Source of the DNA: Paenibacillus rhizosphaerae
Lineage (GTDB): Bacteria; Bacillota; Bacilli; Paenibacillales; Paenibacillaceae
Length of the DNA stretch: 64,000 nucleotides
Reading direction: 5' to 3'
Assembly: GCF_014192015.1 (NCBI RefSeq)
Contig: NZ_JACHXJ010000001.1
Span: 310,001 to 374,000 of the forward strand
Shown here one piece after another: positions 61,191-64,000 of the stretch. Position 1 is the first letter of the stretch. Each line of letters begins with the position of its first letter. The notes below the pieces were generated by a model. It worked only from the letters and a program-made list of their open reading frames with translations, did not search any database and was not told the DNA's origin. The position numbers and the translations under genes were made by a program.

Positions 61191-62546
61191 TTATTTCAAT
61201 TTCAGAATGCCCGTCGTGTCCAGCAGCACGAGCAGCACCAGGATCGGAGCCACGTAGCGGAGCATGAACAGCCATACCCGGAACCATCCCGATTTGAGGC
61301 CGGCCGCTTCGGCAGCACCTTTCCAGAAGTACCCGGCGAAAATGGTAGTGATTAGCCCGCCGACCGGCAGCAAAATGTTGGATGTAATGAAGTCGAGCCA
61401 GTCAAAGAAGTTTTTGCTGCCCATTTCCGACAGACCCGGCACGATGCCGAAGGACAGCGCGGATGGAAGGCCGAGCAGCAGCACGAGCACGCTGATGATG
61501 ACGACCGATTTCGTGCGGCCCCATTTCCAGCGGTCCATCAGGTACGTTACCGGCACTTCCAGCAGCGATACCGCCGACGTCAAAGCCGCGATCGCCAGCA
61601 GCACGAAGAACAGACCACCGAAGAACGCACCGAACGGCATGGCCGAGAAGGCGGCCGGCAGAGCGATGAACACCAGGCTTGGCCCGGAGTCGGGCTCAAT
61701 GCCGAACGAAGCGGTTGTCGGGAAAATGATCAGCCCGGCCACGAACGCATAGATCAGGTCACCGGCTCCGATGGCAATCGTGGCGGATCCCAGAGACTGG
61801 CGCTTGTCCACATAGGCGCCATAAGTCAGCAGGATGCCCATCCCCAAGGAAAGGGAGAAGAAAGCATGTCCCAAAGCGACAAGCGCTGATTCCGGCGTCA
61901 GCTGGGAGAAATCGGGATTCAAGAAAAACGATACCCCTTCTCCCGCACCGGGCAAGGTTACGGCGCGGATCATCAGGACGACAAGCAGGATGATCAATCC
62001 CGGGATCAGCACTTTGTTGAACTTTTCGATGCCGCCGGAAATCCCTTTGACCACGACAAAGCCGGTAATCAGGATGGCGACGGCCTGCCATACGATCGGC
62101 ATGTAGCCGCCGATAAACGTATTGAACTGTCCTTTAAAATCCGGGTTGGTGTACAAATTTCCACTGAAAGACTGTACGGCGTAATTCAGCGTCCAGCCCG
62201 CTACGATGACGTAGAAGGTCAGAATCAGAAAAGGCGCGATAACCTGCAGCAGGCCGAGACGGCCGAAGATTTTGCTGCCGCCCGCCTTGACGAACGAAGT
62301 GGCCGCACTGCCTCTGCCCGCGCGTCCGATGGCGAGCTCAGCGAGCAAAACAGGTAAACCAATGACGATCAGGCAAATGATAAAGAGCAGAAAGAAGGCT
62401 GCGCCGCCGTTTTGTCCGGTGATGTACGGGAATTTCCACATGTTCCCGAGTCCCACGGAGCTCCCAATGGCGGCAAGGATAAAGCCTGCGGATGAAAACT
62501 GGTCTTTTTTTCCTGATGCCGCTGGGTTTTTAGGTGGTGTAGTCAT
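61191..62546 (-). CDS. sodium-dependent transporter, SNF (NSS) family
   Basis: The 451-residue membrane protein has eleven to twelve hydrophobic helices and the neurotransmitter:sodium symporter signature FILAAIGSSVGLGNMWKFPY in its first helix, where substrate and sodium bind, then NGGAAFFLLFIICL and LLAELAIGRAGRGS. Bacterial relatives such as LeuT and MhsT import amino acids with sodium. The length is usual for the eleven-helix bacterial subgroup. It starts with RBS GGGGGAAC. It is preceded in the same direction by the chromate-transporter genes only on their far side, so it is monocistronic. The substrate is not predictable. Confidence 0.92.
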   Translation of the reverse strand: MTTPPKNPAASGKKDQFSSAGFILAAIGSSVGLGNMWKFPYITGQNGGAAFFLLFIICLIVIGLPVLLAELAIGRAGRGSAATSFVKAGGSKIFGRLGLLQVIAPFLILTFYVIVAGWTLNYAVQSFSGNLYTNPDFKGQFNTFIGGYMPIVWQAVAILITGFVVVKGISGGIEKFNKVLIPGLIILLVVLMIRAVTLPGAGEGVSFFLNPDFSQLTPESALVALGHAFFSLSLGMGILLTYGAYVDKRQSLGSATIAIGAGDLIYAFVAGLIIFPTTASFGIEPDSGPSLVFIALPAAFSAMPFGAFFGGLFFVLLAIAALTSAVSLLEVPVTYLMDRWKWGRTKSVVIISVLVLLLGLPSALSFGIVPGLSEMGSKNFFDWLDFITSNILLPVGGLITTIFAGYFWKGAAEAAGLKSGWFRVWLFMLRYVAPILVLLVLLDTTGILKLK

Positions 62547-62632
62547 AGAAGTTCCCCCAGTTTATTTTTGAAAGTTCATTCTATTATAATTTATTGTCCC
62601 CGTAAAGGCATGGGAAATTTAATTTCACCCAA

Positions 62633-63169
62633 TTAAAACAGAACGATGCCCGCAAATCCAGAACAAACTATGACGGTTACCGGATGCAGTTTGTATTTGG
62701 TGATCGCGACAAACGCCAGCACGCCGATCAGCAGTGTGGCGAAGGTGGTCCAGTGATAGATGGCTTCCGACGGATCGGGGAAACCGAAGTGGATGGCCGC
62801 ATAGACGATAAGTCCGGTAATGATCGGCCGGAGGCCGTAAAAGGAGGATTTGACCCAGGGGTTAGCATTCATTCGATAAAAGAAGGCTGCAATCAGGATC
62901 ACAATGAGCAGGGAAGGCAGAACGATGCCGGCGGTAGCGGTAACGGCCCCAGCCAGGCCCGCGGTCTGGTAACCGATCAGCGTCGCGCTGTTGGTGGCGA
63001 TCGGGCCGGGCGACATCCCCGCAATCGATACCGTCCGCTGAAATTCCCCGGTGCTCAGCCACCCGTGCTGCTGCACTTCGTACTGGATCATCGGGATGAC
63101 CGCATAACCTCCGCCGAAGGAGAGAAACCCGATTTTTAAAAATGAGACAAATAACTGCCAGAACAGCAT
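62633..63169 (-). CDS. chromate transporter half (ChrA, short-chain)
   Basis: A 178-residue short-chain CHR protein: FWQLFVSFLKIGFLSFGGGY (the family's FGGGYA motif), IPMIQYEVQQHGWLSTGEFQ and GMSPGPIATNSATLIGY near residue 55, followed by four to five helices. Short-chain members are encoded as tandem pairs whose two products have opposite membrane orientation and together replace one full-length ChrA. It follows its partner by 10 bp. Chromate or sulphate-like anion efflux is the family's activity, but many members have unproven substrates. Confidence 0.88.
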   Translation of the reverse strand: MLFWQLFVSFLKIGFLSFGGGYAVIPMIQYEVQQHGWLSTGEFQRTVSIAGMSPGPIATNSATLIGYQTAGLAGAVTATAGIVLPSLLIVILIAAFFYRMNANPWVKSSFYGLRPIITGLIVYAAIHFGFPDPSEAIYHWTTFATLLIGVLAFVAITKYKLHPVTVIVCSGFAGIVLF

Positions 63170-63179
63170 GAGACTCCTC

Positions 63180-63806
63180 CTAGATGTAATATTCGATGAC
63201 CGGCTCGTTCTCCTTGCGCGCCCTTTCGGTGTGAACCGGAAGCCCCAGCCGCTTCTTCAGCCGGATGACGGTGATGCCGAGCACCAGCCCGACGGCAATT
63301 AGAACCATGGGATTCAGACCGGTCAGCAAAAGCAGGGCCAGGGAGCCGGCGGCAGTGATGACGGTCGTCCGGTCAAACAGCGCATTTTTGCCCATTTTGA
63401 ACGCGGCTACTGCGATCAGTCCGATGACCGCGCCATGAATGCCTTTGAAGGCGGCCTGGACTTTGGGCTCCTCGCGGAACATCGAGTAGAACACGCTCAG
63501 CAGAAAAACGATGATGAACGTAGGGAGCGTGATGCCCAGCGTGGCCGCCAGGGCTCCGGGAATTTTGCCCAGCCGGTATCCCAGAAACGCCGAAGCGTTC
63601 ACCCCGACGCCGCCGGGGGCCGAACCCGCGAGTGACATTAAATCGCTCATTTCCTGGCGGTCCATCCATTTGCGTTTATCGACGAACTCCTTTTCGATCA
63701 TCGGCATCATGGCGTATCCGCCGCCAAATGTCGCCGGACCGATTTTGAAAAAAATCCAAAATAATTGTAGCAGCAGGTACGCTTTCGATGTCTTATCGGT
63801 TTGCAC
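63180..63806 (-). CDS. chromate transporter half (ChrA, short-chain), upstream partner
   Basis: The 208-residue partner carries the same signatures (FFKIGPATFGGGYAMMPMIE, DKRKWMDRQEMSDLMSLAGS, SAPGGVGVNASAFLGYRLG) and about six helices, with a polar C-terminal tail of about 25 residues. It is the first gene of the two-gene chr unit on the minus strand. Its start at 63806 follows GAGGTGACG. Firmicute chr pairs are often divergent from a LysR gene; none is complete in the remaining sequence to the right. Confidence 0.9.
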   Translation of the reverse strand: MQTDKTSKAYLLLQLFWIFFKIGPATFGGGYAMMPMIEKEFVDKRKWMDRQEMSDLMSLAGSAPGGVGVNASAFLGYRLGKIPGALAATLGITLPTFIIVFLLSVFYSMFREEPKVQAAFKGIHGAVIGLIAVAAFKMGKNALFDRTTVITAAGSLALLLLTGLNPMVLIAVGLVLGITVIRLKKRLGLPVHTERARKENEPVIEYYI

Positions 63807-64000
63807 AACACGTCACCTCAATTAAATTCTGTCTGTATTATAACATCTTTTATCCAAAATGGAATTAACTTAGTTGAAAATAGGCTAGAAGATATCGAAA
63901 GGGGAGGGTGGCTAGTAGTAACGGGGGAACCGGGATCTCCGCTTCGGAATATTTTCCAGGCTCTTGTAATGTCTAGGGATTTAGTGGGTTTTGCTTAATC
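63807..64000. other. right edge, no gene supported
   Basis: A short plus-strand frame ends at 63998 (…NIFQALVMSRDLVGFA) and lacks a ribosome-binding site. No family is recognised. The chr promoter on the minus strand must lie in this A/T-rich stretch. Confidence 0.4.

Noticed and set aside
1..64000. tRNA, rRNA, insertion sequences, prophage genes
   Set aside because: Looked for and not seen; no transposase, integrase or structural RNA signature was recognised.

Overview
The window looks like chromosome of a moderately high-GC, spore-forming Firmicute of the Paenibacillus type. This rests on the Bacillus-style dppABCDE-ykf cassette, strong AGGAGG ribosome-binding sites, an Fnr with C-terminal iron-sulphur cysteines, and carbohydrate ABC/AraC and GH51 loci. 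No rRNA, tRNA, CRISPR array, prophage or complete insertion sequence was seen.

Layout. (1) 0.2-4.1 kb: an aminoglycoside 6-adenylyltransferase, small unknown proteins and a tandem DUF3147 pair. (2) 4.1-16.0 kb: an oxygen-limitation island with a long-form hibernation factor, adhE, a MobA-like protein, pflB-pflA, fnr, an nreA-nreC-nreB nitrate/redox signalling set, ndk and a tiny cysteine-rich protein. Seven TGTGA-N6-TCACA-type Fnr boxes lie in front of these genes. Five of them sit 21-22 bp upstream of a recognisable -10 box, the class II geometry (about -41.5), so the island reads as one Fnr regulon. (3) 16.2-17.7 kb: a carbohydrate-binding-module remnant and a frameshifted chbG-like deacetylase. 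(4) 17.9-23.9 kb: exported protein, BcrAB-like ABC exporter, histidine kinase and OmpR-type regulator, then two membrane proteins. Two promoters here share three TTTAGA repeats at an 11-bp period. (5) 24.0-33.7 kb: DUF3870 protein, then dppABCDE-ykfABC for uptake and breakdown of (muro)peptides. (6) 34.0-43.6 kb, minus strand: a carbohydrate ABC importer with two Gfo/Idh/MocA oxidoreductases, a TIM-barrel isomerase and an uncharacterised protein, next to a membrane-bound AraC regulator. (7) 43.9-52.3 kb: decayed DUF1963 and DUF4272 genes, a 2127-residue beta-propeller/DUF11 repeat protein and a discoidin-like remnant. (8) 52.3-57.5 kb: a xanthine-dehydrogenase (puc-like) operon whose last gene, pucB-like, has lost its middle. 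(9) 57.5-63.8 kb: FUSC protein, AraC regulator divergent from a GH51 arabinofuranosidase, an SNF-type Na+ symporter and a split chromate transporter.

The least expected signals are: an ungapped, roughly 100-nt conserved leader or operator shared by the dpp and xanthine dehydrogenase operons, which also differs by paired wobble changes; an apparent AUC start for the xanthine dehydrogenase large subunit; Fnr control of ndk, hpf and a cysteine-rich micro-protein; and an NreB-like kinase without the iron-sulphur cysteines.
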